A stretch of 14,140 nucleotides of DNA, taken from the NCBI GenBank assembly GCA_900548195.1, contig URJQ01000083.1, positions 1 to 14,140 on the forward strand, read 5' to 3'. The DNA is from an uncultured Prevotella sp. (GTDB lineage: Bacteria > Bacteroidota > Bacteroidia > Bacteroidales > Bacteroidaceae). This document shows, one piece after another, positions 13,561 through 14,140 of this stretch; within the stretch, counting starts at the first letter, position 1, and every line of letters starts with the position of its first letter. Under the pieces are notes generated by a model. That model was given only the letters and a program-made list of their open reading frames with translations. It searched no databases and was not told the DNA's origin. The translations under genes and the position numbers were made by a program.

Positions 13561-14140
13561 ATATGAGCACACCAGAAATAGAAGAACTGAAAAAACAGCG
13601 GGTAGCGCTCATGGAACTGGCGCAGCAGAATAAAAATGACGAAGCTCTGGCACTGTTTAATTCCGATTATAATGATGCAACAGAGAAACTTCAGGATATA
13701 TTGGTTGATATCGGAAAAGTGGCATCCGCAGAGGCAAAGAGTCAGTATACATCTGCCAGGGTAACGGGAATTGTGAGCATTATTCTGATGATTCTCATAG
13801 GAACAGGAGCAGTGGCTTTCTCCACTGTCATCCGGACCACCATTACCGGAATTATGCTAAAGCCAATTCAGGAACTGGAAGGTGCAGCTGAGAAACTGAA
13901 AGCAGGACAGCTTGATGTGGAAATAAATTATGAATCTCCAGACGAACTCGGAAAACTTGCCGGTAATTTCCGGCAGGCATGCAAAACTCTGGAGGTGATT
14001 GTGCAGGATACCAGTTATCTTCTGGGAGAAATGGCAGAAGGAAATTTCAATGTATCCAGTAATAATGCACAGATTTATATTGGAAATTTCAGACAGCAGT
14101 ATGAGTCCATAAGCAAATTAAAACATGAACTGAGTGATAC
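13557..14140 (+). CDS. Methyl-accepting chemotaxis protein, N-terminally truncated and cut by the window end
   Basis: At least 194 residues are read here, open at the window end. Residues 1-66 are helical and resemble the last part of a four-helix-bundle periplasmic sensor domain (ELKKQRVALMELAQQNKNDEA, NDATEKLQDIL). Residues 69-91 form a membrane segment (VTGIVSIILMILIGTGAVAF). A HAMP domain follows (about 92-145: LKPIQELEGAAEKLKAGQLDV, SPDELGKLAGNF), then a second HAMP-like helix with LGEMAEGNFNV and YIGNF, typical of Lachnospiraceae and related Clostridia. The first membrane helix and most of the sensor domain are absent, and the presumed ATG lies inside the homologous region. Non-motile Bacteroidales do not normally carry such receptors. 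Codon style (CTG, GGA, ATT, CGG and AGA for Arg) also differs from the upstream genes. The receptor class is clear; how it came to lie here is not. Confidence 0.85.
   Translation, partial: MNMSTPEIEELKKQRVALMELAQQNKNDEALALFNSDYNDATEKLQDILVDIGKVASAEAKSQYTSARVTGIVSIILMILIGTGAVAFSTVIRTTITGIMLKPIQELEGAAEKLKAGQLDVEINYESPDELGKLAGNFRQACKTLEVIVQDTSYLLGEMAEGNFNVSSNNAQIYIGNFRQQYESISKLKHELSD

Noticed and set aside
1..14140. CRISPR array, tRNA, rRNA or insertion sequence
   Set aside because: I saw no regularly spaced repeats, no tRNA-like cloverleaf, no rRNA segment and no transposase or integrase coding sequence.

Overview
The window looks like Bacteroidales DNA, most likely Prevotella or a close relative, up to about position 13.54 kb. 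The reasons are promoters of the Bacteroidota type (TAnnTTTGC at about -7), start codons mostly preceded by A-rich stretches instead of Shine-Dalgarno sequences, and many families typical of this order: Mfa-like fimbrillins, BspA-type leucine-rich repeats, a BACON domain, an M64 peptidase and a PEGA-like surface protein. All confident genes lie on the + strand.

Region 1 (1-3908) holds four ordinary genes: a protein with possible uracil-DNA-glycosylase-like motifs and a cysteine cluster, a small exported protein with two tandem zinc-knuckle-like repeats, a patatin-like phospholipase, and an ABC-F ATPase with its own promoter. Region 2 (3909-4307) is a 399-base intergenic stretch. Its left half is G/T-rich, its right half is A/C-rich, and it contains nested inverted repeats, a 14-bp tandem repeat and a hairpin. 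It ends in a clear promoter that drives what follows.

Region 3 (4308-13538) is a probable six-gene surface operon: (i) a fimbrillin lipoprotein; (ii) a 1180-residue lipoprotein that joins a fimbrillin-like domain, about eleven BspA repeats, a BACON domain and an M64 metallopeptidase domain with an HEXXGH zinc motif; (iii) a third fimbrillin lipoprotein; (iv) a membrane-anchored protein with an NTF2-like C-terminus; (v) a PEGA-like protein with a probable outer-membrane beta-barrel; (vi) an FN3/BspA-repeat lipoprotein. Gene (vi) is split by a frameshift at a 28-bp inverted copy of a downstream segment. All six products carry an export signal or membrane anchor. I infer a cell-envelope adhesion and proteolysis module; its function is not shown by the sequence.

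Region 4 (about 13540-14140) is out of place. It encodes an N-terminally truncated methyl-accepting chemotaxis protein (end of the sensor helix, a membrane segment, HAMP) of the kind found in motile Lachnospiraceae. It starts within about 20 bases of the previous stop codon. A chimeric join in assembly is the simplest explanation, with horizontal transfer as the alternative. Together with the nearby inverted duplication, this makes the last 1.4 kb the least trustworthy part of the window.
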